64,000 bases of DNA, taken from the NCBI GenBank assembly GCA_019243635.1, contig JAFAUB010000031.1:1-64000 (forward strand). Direction: 5' to 3'. Shown here piece by piece: positions 1 through 9,156 of the stretch. Under the pieces are notes generated by a model that saw only the letters and a program-made list of their open reading frames with translations, did not search any database and had not been told where the DNA came from. Made by a program: the position numbers and the translations under genes. Within the stretch, counting starts at the first letter, position 1, and each line of letters opens with the position of its first letter. The stretch is from Pseudonocardiales bacterium. Its GTDB lineage: Bacteria; Actinomycetota; Actinomycetes; Mycobacteriales; Pseudonocardiaceae.

Positions 1-1133
1 CGGAGCGGGTGGCCCGGCAGCGGGCCGCCGCCGCGGCGGCAGCCCGGCAGCGTGGCGCCGCGGTGGCCGCGGACGTGAAGCGGGCCGGGGAGCTCGCGCT
101 CAGCCGCATCGAGGTGTCGCTGCGGCGGGCCGCGGCGGAGCGGGACGCGGTGGCCCTCCAGCGGGCGCAGCGGGAGCAGGGCCTGGCGCAGGTCCGGGCC
201 CGGGCTCACCAGCTCGCCGGGGAGCTGGACGAGCTCACCGACACGGTGCATCGCGACGAGCTGCTGCGAGCGGCGCAGCGGCTGCGCATCGAGCAGCTCG
301 AGACCAAGATCTCCGACGACTTCGGCATCGGCCTCGATGACCTCGTCGCGGAGTACGGGCCCACCGTCGCGGTGCCACCGACGGCGGCCGAGGTGGCCGA
401 GTACGAGGCGGCGACCCAGCGTGGCGAGCAGGTCGGCGTCCTGCGGCCGGCTCCCTACGACCGGGCTGCGCAGACCCGCCGCGCCCAGCGCGCCGAGCGC
501 GACCTGACCCTGCTCGGCAGGGTCAACCCGCTGGCATTGGAGGAGTTCGCCGCGCTCGAGGAGCGTTACAGGTTCCTGTCCACCCAGCTTGAAGACCTCA
601 AGGCCACCCGACGCGACCTGTTGACCGTCATCGCCGAGGTCGACGAGAAGATCCTCGAGGTCTTCACCGAGGCCTTTCACGACGTGGCGCGCGAGTTCGA
701 GACCGTCTTCGCCACGCTGTTCCCCGGCGGGGAGGGGAAGCTGCTGCTCACCGAGCCCGACGACATGCTCACCACCGGCATCGAGGTCGAGGCCCGCCCG
801 CCCGGGAAGAAAGTCAAGCGCCTGTCACTGCTGTCCGGCGGGGAGAAGTCGTTGACCGCGGTGGCCATGCTGGTCGCGATCTTCCGGGCTCGGCCGTCAC
901 CGTTCTACGTGCTCGACGAGGTGGAGGCGGCGCTGGACGACACGAACCTGAGCCGCCTGATCGCGTTGTTCGAGCTGTTGCGAGATCGCTCGCAGCTGAT
1001 CGTGATCACACACCAGAAGGCGACGATGGAGGTTGCCGACGCGTTGTACGGGGTAAGCATGCGTGGCGACGGCATCACCACCGTGATCTCGCAACGGTTG
1101 CGCGGCGCCACCGACTCCGCCGGCGCCGCCTGA
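1..1133 (+). CDS. smc: Chromosome segregation ATPase SMC, C-terminal part (5' end outside window)
   Basis: This is the last ~376 residues of the condensin-type ATPase that compacts and segregates the chromosome. The reading frame is already open at the window edge, so the true start lies upstream. The visible part is the end of the long coiled coil (Ala/Arg/Glu-rich), then the C-terminal head domain: an NPLALEEF segment, the ABC signature LSGGEKSL near residue 275 of the visible part, the Walker B stretch [13 protein letters not shown], and the switch-like VITHQKATM. Together with ftsY (13.6 kb downstream) this matches the usual actinobacterial smc-ftsY neighbourhood, here interrupted by inserted genes. 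The family call is secure. Confidence 0.95.
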   Translation, partial: ERVARQRAAAAAAARQRGAAVAADVKRAGELALSRIEVSLRRAAAERDAVALQRAQREQGLAQVRARAHQLAGELDELTDTVHRDELLRAAQRLRIEQLETKISDDFGIGLDDLVAEYGPTVAVPPTAAEVAEYEAATQRGEQVGVLRPAPYDRAAQTRRAQRAERDLTLLGRVNPLALEEFAALEERYRFLSTQLEDLKATRRDLLTVIAEVDEKILEVFTEAFHDVAREFETVFATLFPGGEGKLLLTEPDDMLTTGIEVEARPPGKKVKRLSLLSGGEKSLTAVAMLVAIFRARPSPFYVLDEVEAALDDTNLSRLIALFELLRDRSQLIVITHQKATMEVADALYGVSMRGDGITTVISQRLRGATDSAGAA

Positions 1134-1164
1134 CGCGTCACAGGACGCCAACGAGGGGATCGCC

Positions 1165-2472
1165 GTGTCGCTACCGTTGACCATGTTGGATGAGTCGCTC
1201 CTGTTTCTGCAGGAGTCGCGCGTGTCGTGGAATGTTCAGCTCGAGCTGGGCACCGACCATCGCCTCGACGAGGCCGAGCTCCGGCAGGCGGTGCTGAGGT
1301 GCTGCCGACGTCATCCACTGGCCCGCGCGCGGTTGGCACCGTCACCGCGGGGCGAGACCTCCTACCGGTGGGACCTCGCCGACGAGGTGGATCTCGACCC
1401 GCTCCGGGTGGTGGACTGCTCGGACCGCGCCGCGCTGAACCGGCTGCGGACCGAGCTGTACACCCCGCCCATCGCCCTGGACACCACCCCGGGGTTTCGC
1501 GTCGCCCTGGCCCGGCGGCCCGGCGGGGACCTCGTGCTGCTGTCGGCCAGTCACATCCTCGCCGACGGGGTCGGTGTCGTGCGCCTGATGCAGACGATCG
1601 TCCGGGCCTACCGGGGCGAGCCGGACCCGCCGGATCCCCTGCCGCTCGCCCAGGCCCGCGATCTCGGTTCGGCACTGGCCCCCCGGACTCGGAGCGAGAG
1701 GTGGGCCCGGCGGCTGGAAGGACCTCGGCGAGTCCGCGAGGCGCTCGACCCGCCGAGCCGGATCGCCGCCGTCGGCGCCGGTGACCGCGACGGTTTCGGG
1801 TTCGTCTTCCGTACCCTCGACCTCGGCGAGGCCACGACGCCGCAGCTCGCGCGACGGCCCCCCGGCACGACGGTCAACGATGTCCTGCTCGCCGCGCTGC
1901 ACGTCACCGTGCAAGCCTGGAACTCCCAGCACGACGCGCCGACCCGACGTGTCGGGGTCATGATGCCGGTCAACGTCCGTCCCGCTGACCGTTTGTGGGA
2001 TGTCGTCAGCAACCTCACCTCGAACGTCACCGTCTCCACTGCCCCGGACGACCGGGTGGACCTGGCGACCGCGACCGCGGCGGTGGCGAGACAGACCTGT
2101 CAGACCCGCCGGAACATCCGCGCCTATGGCTTGTACGACCTTCTCGACGCCATCAGGAAGGCGCCCGCGCCGGTCAAGCGCGCGGTGCCGAGGTTGGTAC
2201 GTCTGACCGGTGACCGGTTCGTTGACACCGCGATGCTGTCGAACCTGGGCCGGGTCCCCGACCCGCCCACCCTGAACGCCAAGCCCGGCTCCGAGCCCTC
2301 GGAGCTGTGGTTCTCCCCGCCGTGCGACCCCGCCTGCAGCGTCTGCCTCGGCGTCGCCACCAGCGGAGCGCGACTCGCCCTGGTGGCTCGGTACCGCTAC
2401 GACCAGTTCGACGCCGACGCCGCGGCAGAGTTCACCGACCTGCTGACAGCCCAGGTGCAAAGTCGACGCTGA
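1165..2472 (+). CDS. Condensation/wax-ester-synthase-like acyltransferase
   Basis: The protein is 435 residues and begins with GTG 31 bp after smc. It carries the HxxxDG acyltransferase motif as HILADG (His130, Asp134), followed by features of the CoA-dependent acyltransferase/condensation fold such as GTTVNDVLLAALH around residue 235 and NVRPADRLWDVVSNLTS around residue 270. This fold occurs in WS/DGAT enzymes, NRPS condensation domains and PapA-type acyltransferases. It stands alone with no carrier protein or NRPS module nearby, so it probably acyl-transfers to a small or lipid acceptor. The substrate cannot be read from sequence. The gene sits where smc and ftsY are often adjacent, so it looks like an insertion. 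Confidence 0.7.
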   Translation: MSLPLTMLDESLLFLQESRVSWNVQLELGTDHRLDEAELRQAVLRCCRRHPLARARLAPSPRGETSYRWDLADEVDLDPLRVVDCSDRAALNRLRTELYTPPIALDTTPGFRVALARRPGGDLVLLSASHILADGVGVVRLMQTIVRAYRGEPDPPDPLPLAQARDLGSALAPRTRSERWARRLEGPRRVREALDPPSRIAAVGAGDRDGFGFVFRTLDLGEATTPQLARRPPGTTVNDVLLAALHVTVQAWNSQHDAPTRRVGVMMPVNVRPADRLWDVVSNLTSNVTVSTAPDDRVDLATATAAVARQTCQTRRNIRAYGLYDLLDAIRKAPAPVKRAVPRLVRLTGDRFVDTAMLSNLGRVPDPPTLNAKPGSEPSELWFSPPCDPACSVCLGVATSGARLALVARYRYDQFDADAAAEFTDLLTAQVQSRR

Positions 2473-2569
2473 GTCGGGGGGCGGCGGGGGTGGCTGCGAG
2501 ACGGTCTGGGTGTCGAGCTTCGCGCTATAGCCGTTTTGTGACGCCGCCATGGTGGAGGCCGGGTGGCCG

Positions 2570-2765
2570 CTAGTCGTACTGGGTGGCGTTCGTGATCATC
2601 AGGTCGCCGCAGCGCGTCCTGAGCGCGCCGGGAGGCTGGTCAACTTCGGGCAACAGCAGGTGCGCGTGGTAGTCCACCGGGGAACGCGCCCAGCGCCCCG
2701 GGCGGCCCGCAGCGGGCGACGTACACCCCGTAGGAGTGGTCGACGGCGTGGGCGTACCAGTCCAT
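2570..2765 (-). pseudogene. Broken small Cys/His protein gene next to the XRE regulator
   Basis: Reading leftward from an ATG at 2765, the frame gives MDWYAHAVDHSYGVYVARCG and then turns to nonsense. In another frame, just downstream, it continues as SPVDYHAHLLLPEVDQPPG followed by an RCGDLMIT stretch and ends at 2570. Together the two pieces look like one ~65-residue protein with paired Cys residues and PPG spacing, resembling small zinc-ribbon-like proteins found beside XRE regulators in actinomycetes. One indel between roughly 2690 and 2712 would rejoin them. The rest of the 2473-2847 gap shows no other convincing gene. The family assignment is inference; the frame break is seen directly. 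Confidence 0.35.
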
Positions 2766-2847
2766 GCCGCCACCCCACGCGGGGCGGCGGCCACCGAGCA
2801 TCCCCCGCCTAGCGACCAAGCGTCGCGAGAAACGCCACCCGGATGGG

Positions 2848-4038
2848 CTACACCGGCAGGCCCGCCCGGTAGGCCATTCCACGCAGCTCCCGGCCCACCG
2901 CGTCCCGGCGTGAGCGCACCAGCAGCTCACCGAGCACCTCCCGGACGAACGGTTGACGTTGCACCTTTGCTGGTGAGATCAGCTCCGCCTTCCGCAGCGC
3001 CTTCACCGCGTCGTCCTGGCGCCCCCGCACCCGGGCCAGCGCACGGCCGTAGTTGGCCCAGTAGGTCGCCCGCCGTACGGCGGACGGGAGTAGCTCGGGG
3101 TGCAGTCCCTCCGCGATGCGGGCGGCCCGGGCAAAATCGCGCGCCTCCAGCGCCACCGACATCCGCCACACCCCGACGTTGGTCGGCCCAAAGCCGAGCC
3201 AATAGGCATTTCCCTCTCCGGTTCGAACCGCCAGCTCTGCGGCATACTCCAGCGGCGCATCCATGTCCCCAGGTCGCTTGTCGGCAACCGCCACCAACGA
3301 CCGAGATAGCGCCAACATGCCGTCGAGCTGGCTGGATTCGGGGATGGTCGTGGGTACGGTCACCGAGTCGAGCTCGGCTTGCGCCGCGTCGAGTTCCCCA
3401 GCCGCCAGCAGCCCGTTCGCGGCACCGAACACGGCCAGACCGACGACATCGGCGCCACCGTGCTCCCGGGCGGCTCGGCGGGCCAGTAACGCGGCCTGCC
3501 AGCACAGATCGGGGGTCGCACCCATGGCCACAAGAAAACTGTGGGAGCCCTGTACATGCAGCAGTGCCGCCTCTGCAAGCAACTCGCGGACGTCCCGACC
3601 AGCGATCATGCTGGTGTGCAGGTCCCGGATCAGTGCGGGCAGCTCGCGGCCCACCTGCTCGTCGTCGCTCTCCTTCTTAGCCGCCACCAGTGCCGCCACC
3701 CGGCTCCGCAGCACATCCACCGGCACTACCTGCCCGGCTGGGTCGTCGCGGCTGACCGCGATCAGCGCGCGCCGGACCGCCTTCACCGCCTCGCCTTCCC
3801 CGTTGCCCGGCGCTGGTACCGAAAACCTGGTCAGCTCAGAGGGGGCTACCTGGAGCGCGTTGGCCAGGGCCACGGTCTGTGCGCGGCTGTCCAGAGCGAC
3901 TTCCCCGCGTTCTATCCGAGACAGGTGTGCCTTGCTGATCCCGGCCAGCCCGGCGATCACCCGCAGCGACTTGTCCCGGGCGTAGCGGATCTGCCGCAGC
4001 CGGGCGCCGATCGTACGAGCGTCGTCGTCAACGTCCAC
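2848..4038 (-). CDS. XRE-family helix-turn-helix regulator with TPR-like C-terminal domain
   Basis: This is a DNA-binding regulator of 396 residues. The N-terminal HTH covers residues ~8-65 (GARLRQIRYARDKSLRVIAG, then GISKAHLSRIERGE), and the rest is Ala/Leu-rich helical repeat sequence of the TPR-like type, including ANYGRALARVRGRQDDAVKAL near the end. I place the start at GTG 4038 (MDVDDDARTIG), because the in-frame extension upstream to 4305 is low-complexity, has no HTH-family similarity, and runs through a large inverted repeat. Such regulators in actinomycetes often control, or respond through, an adjacent small gene; here that neighbour appears broken. The ligand is unknown. Confidence 0.85.
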   Translation of the reverse strand: MDVDDDARTIGARLRQIRYARDKSLRVIAGLAGISKAHLSRIERGEVALDSRAQTVALANALQVAPSELTRFSVPAPGNGEGEAVKAVRRALIAVSRDDPAGQVVPVDVLRSRVAALVAAKKESDDEQVGRELPALIRDLHTSMIAGRDVRELLAEAALLHVQGSHSFLVAMGATPDLCWQAALLARRAAREHGGADVVGLAVFGAANGLLAAGELDAAQAELDSVTVPTTIPESSQLDGMLALSRSLVAVADKRPGDMDAPLEYAAELAVRTGEGNAYWLGFGPTNVGVWRMSVALEARDFARAARIAEGLHPELLPSAVRRATYWANYGRALARVRGRQDDAVKALRKAELISPAKVQRQPFVREVLGELLVRSRRDAVGRELRGMAYRAGLPV

Positions 4039-4046
4039 GGAAGTCT

Positions 4047-4112
4047 CTCTTCGCCGGGTCCCCTCGCCGATGCCCCGGGGAGCTACCCCGGGGCGGACAC
4101 CTCGGCGAAGAG
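4047..4112. repeat. Nested inverted repeat upstream of the XRE regulator
   Basis: CTCTTCGCCG at 4047-4056 is exactly complementary to CGGCGAAGAG at 4103-4112. Between them lie two copies of CCCCGGGG (4073-4080 and 4086-4093) separated by AGCTA. The structure begins 9 bp in front of the regulator start codon, so it would occupy its 5' leader or serve as an operator. An autoregulatory binding site or a leader hairpin are both possible; nothing in the sequence decides between them. Confidence 0.7.
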
Positions 4113-4482
4113 GTGACGCAAGGCTACGCCGCGCACCCGTGGCCGCTGGATCTGACGGTCGCGACCAGTTCCGTTCGCCTCCACACCCCCCGACCGGTCC
4201 CGCTACCGATCCCGGCTGACGCCGACTGGGAAGACTCGCAGATCTGGGCAGAACCACCACCGGAACCCCACCATCACCGACACCCGAATCCAGCGCCGAC
4301 ATCACACCCTTCTCAAGCGAACCGCCACTGCGGCCCGCCGCCGCACGCCGCCCGCCGTCCTCCAGGCGAGCCGCGGGGCGACGCTGTTAACAGCGCGAAA
4401 ATCTTGTGGTGCTGTGGTTGGGGTTACCGGCCGAGCGTGTGACGATCGATGGCGTGAGGTGTCGGGTAGGGATCACTGACCG
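4113..4482. other. Intergenic region between divergent XRE regulator and ppc
   Basis: About 370 bases hold no convincing gene. A proline/histidine-rich frame from 4113 to 4442 has no family features and no ribosome binding site. A more AT-rich patch at about 4385-4430 (containing GTTAAC and GCGAAAATCTTG) is the most plausible promoter area for ppc, but no clear -35/-10 pair can be defended. Confidence 0.5.
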
Positions 4483-7293
4483 ATGACGTCGTCAGCCCGA
4501 CAGGGCTCAAGCGCTGAACAGGGCAAGCGCCTGGACTCGATGGCTGTCCAGGCCGGAGTCGTCTCAGAGTCGCAGCACCACGCGCTGCGAGCCGACATCC
4601 GCCAGCTGTCGACGCTGCTCGGTGAGACCCTGGTCCGCCATGGCGGTGAGGAACTGCTCAAGCTGGTGGAACAGGTGCGGGGGCTGGCCAGGGTGGTCCT
4701 GCTGGAGGGCAGCGTGGAGATCAGGTCGCTGCTGTCCACGCTGGATGTCGGCACGGCCGTCCAGCTCGCCCGGGCGTTCTCGACCTACTTCCAGCTCGCC
4801 AACGTGGCCGAGCAGCTGCACCGCTCGCGCGAGCAGCGCGCTCAGCTCGGTGGGCGCGACGGGCCGCTGCGCGCGGTGGTGGACCGGCTGGCCCGAGAGG
4901 TCGACCGGGCCGAGGTGGAGGCGGTGCTGGCGCGGATGGAGCTGCGGCCGGTGTTCACCGCTCACCCGACCGAGGCGTCCCGCGCGTCGGTGCAGGGCAT
5001 CCTGCGCCGGGTGGCCGACGTTCTCGACCAGGACCTGCCCGAGGAGCAGTCGCGGCGGCGGCTCGCGGGGCTGGTCGACCTGCTGTGGCAGACGGACGAG
5101 ATCCGGCCCGGCCAGCCGACGGTTCTCGACGAGGCCCGCGCGGTCGCCTACTACCTGGAGCAGCTCGGGACCCACGCCGTGCCGGACCTGTTGGAGGACC
5201 TCGAGGACGAGCTCGCCCGCGCCGCGTTCGCGCTGCCGCCACGGTCCCGTCCGGTGATGCTCGGCTGCTGGGTCGGGGGGGACCGCGACGGCAACCCCAA
5301 CGTCTCACCGCAGGTCACCCTCGATGTCCTGCGGCTCTACGCGGAACGGGCGCTGACCATCCAGCTTGCGCTGATCGACCAGCTCGTCCAGGAGCTGAGC
5401 GTGTCCACCCGCATCGTCGGCGTCTCCGAGGGACTGCGGCGCAGCCTCGCCCATGACCGGCGCCTGCTGCCCGAGGTCTACGACCGTTACATCCGGCTCA
5501 ACGCCGACGAGCCCTACCGGCTGAAATGCTCCTTCATCCACGCCCGACTGACCCGGACCCAGCAGCGGATCCGCGACGGTGCCCCGCACCAGGAGGGACG
5601 GGACTACCTGGGGGCGGAGTCCTACGTCGCCGACCTGGAGGTGATGGACGCCTCGCTGCGCGGGCACCTCGGGGACCGCATCGCCGAGGGCACCCTGGCC
5701 AGGACGCTGCGCAGCGCCCGAGCGCTGGGACTGCACCTCGCGGCCCTCGACGTGCGCGAGCACGCGCAGGCGCACCACGCCGCGCTCGCGGCCCTCTACG
5801 ACCCGCTCGGTGAGCTCGCGGTGCCCTACGTCGAGCTCGACCGTACGGAGCGGGCGGCGCTGCTGTCCTGTGAGCTGGCCGGACGCCGGCCGCTGACCGC
5901 TCGGTCGGCTGAGCTGCCGCCGGCGGCGGTGGACGTGCTCGCTGTCTTCGACGCGATCCGGTCTGCCCAACAGACCTTCGGTGAGCCGGCTGCCAGCACA
6001 TACATCGTCTCGATGGCACGAGGCGTGGACGACGTGCTGGCCGCTGCGGTGCTGGCCCGGGAGGCCGGTCTGGTCGCGCTGGCGCCACCGGGGACCCCTG
6101 CGGCCGGTGGGTGCACGTGCACGGTGGACCTCGTGCCGCTGTTCGAGACGACCACCGAGCTGCGCCGCGCCGGAGAGCTGCTCGACGTGATGCTGAGGGA
6201 TCCCTCCTACCGGCAGCTGGTCCGAGCCCGGGGGGACCTGCAGGAGGTGATGCTCGGGTACTCCGACTCCAACAAGGAGGCCGGGATCACCACCTCCCGC
6301 TGGGAGATCCAGAAGGCGCAGCGTCAGCTGCGCGACACCGCCGCCGCGCACCGGGTCCGGCTGCGCCTGTTCCACGGCCGCGGCGGCTCGGTCGGCCGGG
6401 GCGGCGGGCCGGCCGGGGAGGCGGTGGCCGCCTCGCCGTACGGCACGGTCGACGCGACGATGAAGGTGACCGAACAGGGCGAGGTCATCTCCGACAGGTA
6501 CTCGTTGAGCGCGCTGGCCCACGACCACCTGGAGATCCTCCTCGCGGCGGTGCTGGAGGCGACCCTGCTGCACCAGACCTCGCGGGTACCGACGGAGGTG
6601 CTGGCCCGGTGGGACGAGGCGATGGACGTGGTCAGCACGGCCGCCCACACGGCCTATCGCGACTTCATCGGCCTTCCCGGGCTCAGCGAGTTCTTCTCCG
6701 CGGCCACCCCGGTCGACGAGCTGAGCTGGCTCAACGTCGGGTCCCGACCGGTACGGCGACCGGGCGGCGGGAAGGCCACGCTGGACGGGCTCCGGGCGAT
6801 CCCGTGGGTGTTCGGGTGGACCCAGACCCGGATGCTCGTGCCCGGCTGGTACGGCCTCGGCTGCGGCCTGCGGGCCGCTCATGACGTCGGGCTCGGTCCG
6901 GTGCTCGAGGAGATGCGGGACTGGGCGTTCTTCACCAACCTGCTTGGAAACGTCGAGATGACGCTGGCCAAGACCGACCTGCGGATCGCGGAGTGCTACG
7001 TCTCGGTCCTCGTCGAGCCCAGCCTGCAGTCGGTGTTCGACACCATCGTCGGCGAGCACGACCTGACCAAGCGCGAGGTGCTGCGGCTGACCGGCGACTC
7101 GACCCTGCTGGCCCGCCACCACCTGCTGCGCCACACCCTGCAGGTGCGGGCCTCCTACCTGGAACCGCTGCACCACCTCCAGATCTCGCTGCTGGCCCGG
7201 CGCCGCGAGGTGGACGAGCCCGACCCGGATCTGCGTCGCGCTCTGCTGCGGACCGTCAACGGGATCGCCGCCGGGATGCGCAACACGGGCTGA
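4483..7293 (+). CDS. ppc: Phosphoenolpyruvate carboxylase
   Basis: This enzyme carboxylates phosphoenolpyruvate with bicarbonate to oxaloacetate, refilling the TCA cycle. The 936-residue length matches the bacterial family. Catalytic motifs are intact: VFTAHPTEASR with the essential His161, GGDRDGNPNV, VMLGYSDSNKEAGI, and the mobile loop FHGRGGSVGRGGGP. The protein ends GMRNTG, the usual PEPC C-terminus that takes part in effector binding. ATG 4483 gives an N-terminal extension of ~20 residues relative to shorter homologues; an alternative start at Met20 (4540) cannot be excluded. It is transcribed away from the XRE regulator and converges on the S9 peptidase gene with only 9 bp between the stops. 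Confidence 0.97.
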   Translation: MTSSARQGSSAEQGKRLDSMAVQAGVVSESQHHALRADIRQLSTLLGETLVRHGGEELLKLVEQVRGLARVVLLEGSVEIRSLLSTLDVGTAVQLARAFSTYFQLANVAEQLHRSREQRAQLGGRDGPLRAVVDRLAREVDRAEVEAVLARMELRPVFTAHPTEASRASVQGILRRVADVLDQDLPEEQSRRRLAGLVDLLWQTDEIRPGQPTVLDEARAVAYYLEQLGTHAVPDLLEDLEDELARAAFALPPRSRPVMLGCWVGGDRDGNPNVSPQVTLDVLRLYAERALTIQLALIDQLVQELSVSTRIVGVSEGLRRSLAHDRRLLPEVYDRYIRLNADEPYRLKCSFIHARLTRTQQRIRDGAPHQEGRDYLGAESYVADLEVMDASLRGHLGDRIAEGTLARTLRSARALGLHLAALDVREHAQAHHAALAALYDPLGELAVPYVELDRTERAALLSCELAGRRPLTARSAELPPAAVDVLAVFDAIRSAQQTFGEPAASTYIVSMARGVDDVLAAAVLAREAGLVALAPPGTPAAGGCTCTVDLVPLFETTTELRRAGELLDVMLRDPSYRQLVRARGDLQEVMLGYSDSNKEAGITTSRWEIQKAQRQLRDTAAAHRVRLRLFHGRGGSVGRGGGPAGEAVAASPYGTVDATMKVTEQGEVISDRYSLSALAHDHLEILLAAVLEATLLHQTSRVPTEVLARWDEAMDVVSTAAHTAYRDFIGLPGLSEFFSAATPVDELSWLNVGSRPVRRPGGGKATLDGLRAIPWVFGWTQTRMLVPGWYGLGCGLRAAHDVGLGPVLEEMRDWAFFTNLLGNVEMTLAKTDLRIAECYVSVLVEPSLQSVFDTIVGEHDLTKREVLRLTGDSTLLARHHLLRHTLQVRASYLEPLHHLQISLLARRREVDEPDPDLRRALLRTVNGIAAGMRNTG

Positions 7294-7302
7294 GCCCGGG
7301 TG

Positions 7303-9156
7303 TCAGGCGCTGCGCTCGCCGACGTCGAGCAGGTGCCTGACCAGCCAGTGCACGACCTCGCGCACGAAGACCGCGAGGCCGGTGGTACGCAGGATGTCGT
7401 GCCCCTCCTCGGGCAGCACCAGACAGCCGGGGGAGGCGCCGCGCTCCCGTAGCGCGGTGAGGAGCTGCTCGGCCTGGGTAGGCGGCACGTTGGTGTCCTG
7501 GGCGCCGTGCACCACCAGCAGCGGGGCGCTCAGCCGCGCGATGCGGTGGATCGGCGACAGCTCACGGAGCAGCCCCGCGTCTCGCCGGGGGTCGCCGTAC
7601 CTGCTCACCGCCGCCGCCGCGATCCACGGCTCCGTGTGGGCGAAGAACGTCTCGAAGTCGGTGATACCGCTGGCGTCGACGCCCACCCGGAACAGCGCGG
7701 GATAGCTCACCATCGCGGCGACGGTCAGGTAGCCGCCGTAGGAGCGGCCGGCGCAGCCTAGTGCGGCGGGGTCGGCGAGCCCGGCGTCCACCAGGTACCC
7801 GACCACGTCGGCGACGTCATCGACGGCGGCGAACCGCCGGTGGCGGACATCGGCGTCCACGAAGGCGCGTCCGAAACCCGACGAGCCGCGCACGTTCGGC
7901 GCGAACACCGCGACGCCGTAGCTCAGTAACGCCTGATAGAGCGGGTTGAACGTGGGACGTTCCTGTGCCTCTGGGCCGCCGTGCAACCAGACCAGCGTGG
8001 GCACCGCGCCGAGCGCTCCGGCCGGCCGGTAGAGCCAGCCGCTCAGCTCCAGGCCGTCCCGGGCCCGCCACCGGTGCAGCTCCGGCCGGGCCGGCGCGTC
8101 AGGTGGCCAGGGCGGTGGCAGCAGGGGAGCCAGTCGCACCGGTTCGGCCGGCCCGTGCTGAGGGTGTGTCACAGCCGGGTAGTGCAGGACATGCGGCGGC
8201 TCGGTGCCGGACTCCACGGCGAGCACCAGCGACTCCCCGTCCTGGGCGAAGGCGCAGCCGGTCACCACCACCGCGGTCGGCGTCGGCAGCGCACGACGCC
8301 GACCTCCCACCAGGTCGACGAGCTCGATCTCGCTGTGTCCCTCGACGTTCCACACCGCGACGACCGCGCGGCCGGTCGGCTCGAGCGCGAACCTTTCGAG
8401 CTCGGCCCCGTCGCGCGCCGCGATGACCTCGGCGGCCTCCGGGTAGCCGGCGGCGACCCTCGGCAGCGCGAGCAGCGCGGCGAACCCGTGACGGGCGTCG
8501 GTGTGCAGGTAGATCATCCGACTGTCGGGGGCGAAGCGGGCGTCGGCGACGGTCGCGTCGGCGCCGAGCAGCTCGGCGCGGCTGCCCGTCCGGGTGTCGA
8601 CCAGCAGCAGGCGGCGCTCACCGCGGGCGCCGCGGCGCACCACGGCGTAGCGCCCGTCGTGGCTGAAGGTGCACACCGTCGCCGCCACGCCGCTCGCCAG
8701 ATGACGGCGACGGCCGGAGCACACGTCCATCGCGTACGCGGTGAGCATGGCCGGGTCCGTGGCGCTGCTCTCCGCAAGACCCACGACGTGCCCGCCGGGC
8801 TGCCAGCGGCCCATCCACGCCACCCCGGCGGGACCTCCGGCGACGACGTGGGCGTCGGAGCCGTCCGGGCGCAGCGCGCGGACCAGGGTGCGCTCGCCGC
8901 CGCCGGGCGCCGTCACCAGGCACAGCCACTCGCCGTCGGGCGACCAGCTGACCGCCCGTACGTAGTCCTCGCCGGTGTCCAGCCGCACCGGCGGGCCGAC
9001 CCGCGCCGGCGGGATCAGCCATACCCGGGGCGTGCCGTCGCGGTCGGAGACCACGGCCAGGGTGCTGCCGTCCGGGGACAGCGCCGGTGAGGTACAGGTC
9101 TCGGCGGCGAGCCAGTCGAGGCCGGGCAGCTCGGCGCCGAACCGGGCAGCGTTCAC
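7303..9156 (-). CDS. S9-family prolyl oligopeptidase-like serine peptidase
   Basis: The protein is 617 residues with an N-terminal WD40/beta-propeller-like region (repeated SPDG-type strands, residues ~1-340) and a C-terminal alpha/beta hydrolase. The catalytic triad is visible: Ser472 in GRSYGGYL, Asp554 in HGAQDTNVPP and His586 in EEGHDI. No signal peptide is present, so it probably acts in the cytoplasm on short peptides. Its GTG start directly follows the TAG stop of the amidotransferase gene (9157-9159), implying translational coupling. As the third gene of the ligase/amidotransferase operon it is a candidate for degrading or trimming the operon's product, as the M42 hydrolase is thought to do in NAGGN clusters. 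Confidence 0.9.
   Translation of the reverse strand: MNAARFGAELPGLDWLAAETCTSPALSPDGSTLAVVSDRDGTPRVWLIPPARVGPPVRLDTGEDYVRAVSWSPDGEWLCLVTAPGGGERTLVRALRPDGSDAHVVAGGPAGVAWMGRWQPGGHVVGLAESSATDPAMLTAYAMDVCSGRRRHLASGVAATVCTFSHDGRYAVVRRGARGERRLLLVDTRTGSRAELLGADATVADARFAPDSRMIYLHTDARHGFAALLALPRVAAGYPEAAEVIAARDGAELERFALEPTGRAVVAVWNVEGHSEIELVDLVGGRRRALPTPTAVVVTGCAFAQDGESLVLAVESGTEPPHVLHYPAVTHPQHGPAEPVRLAPLLPPPWPPDAPARPELHRWRARDGLELSGWLYRPAGALGAVPTLVWLHGGPEAQERPTFNPLYQALLSYGVAVFAPNVRGSSGFGRAFVDADVRHRRFAAVDDVADVVGYLVDAGLADPAALGCAGRSYGGYLTVAAMVSYPALFRVGVDASGITDFETFFAHTEPWIAAAAVSRYGDPRRDAGLLRELSPIHRIARLSAPLLVVHGAQDTNVPPTQAEQLLTALRERGASPGCLVLPEEGHDILRTTGLAVFVREVVHWLVRHLLDVGERSA

Noticed and set aside
1342-2550. 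Long minus-strand open frame opposite the acyltransferase gene
   Set aside because: It is antisense to a well-supported gene and is Arg/Gly/Gln-rich, as expected for a shadow frame in high-GC sequence.
4386-4405. Possible GlnR site before ppc (GTTAAC then GCGAAAAT)
   Set aside because: Only one half matches and there is no second GAAAC at 22 bp, so it does not meet the operator pattern.
4113-4442. Proline/histidine-rich open frame of 109 codons before ppc
   Set aside because: No ribosome site, no family features, and composition typical of chance frames in GC-rich DNA.
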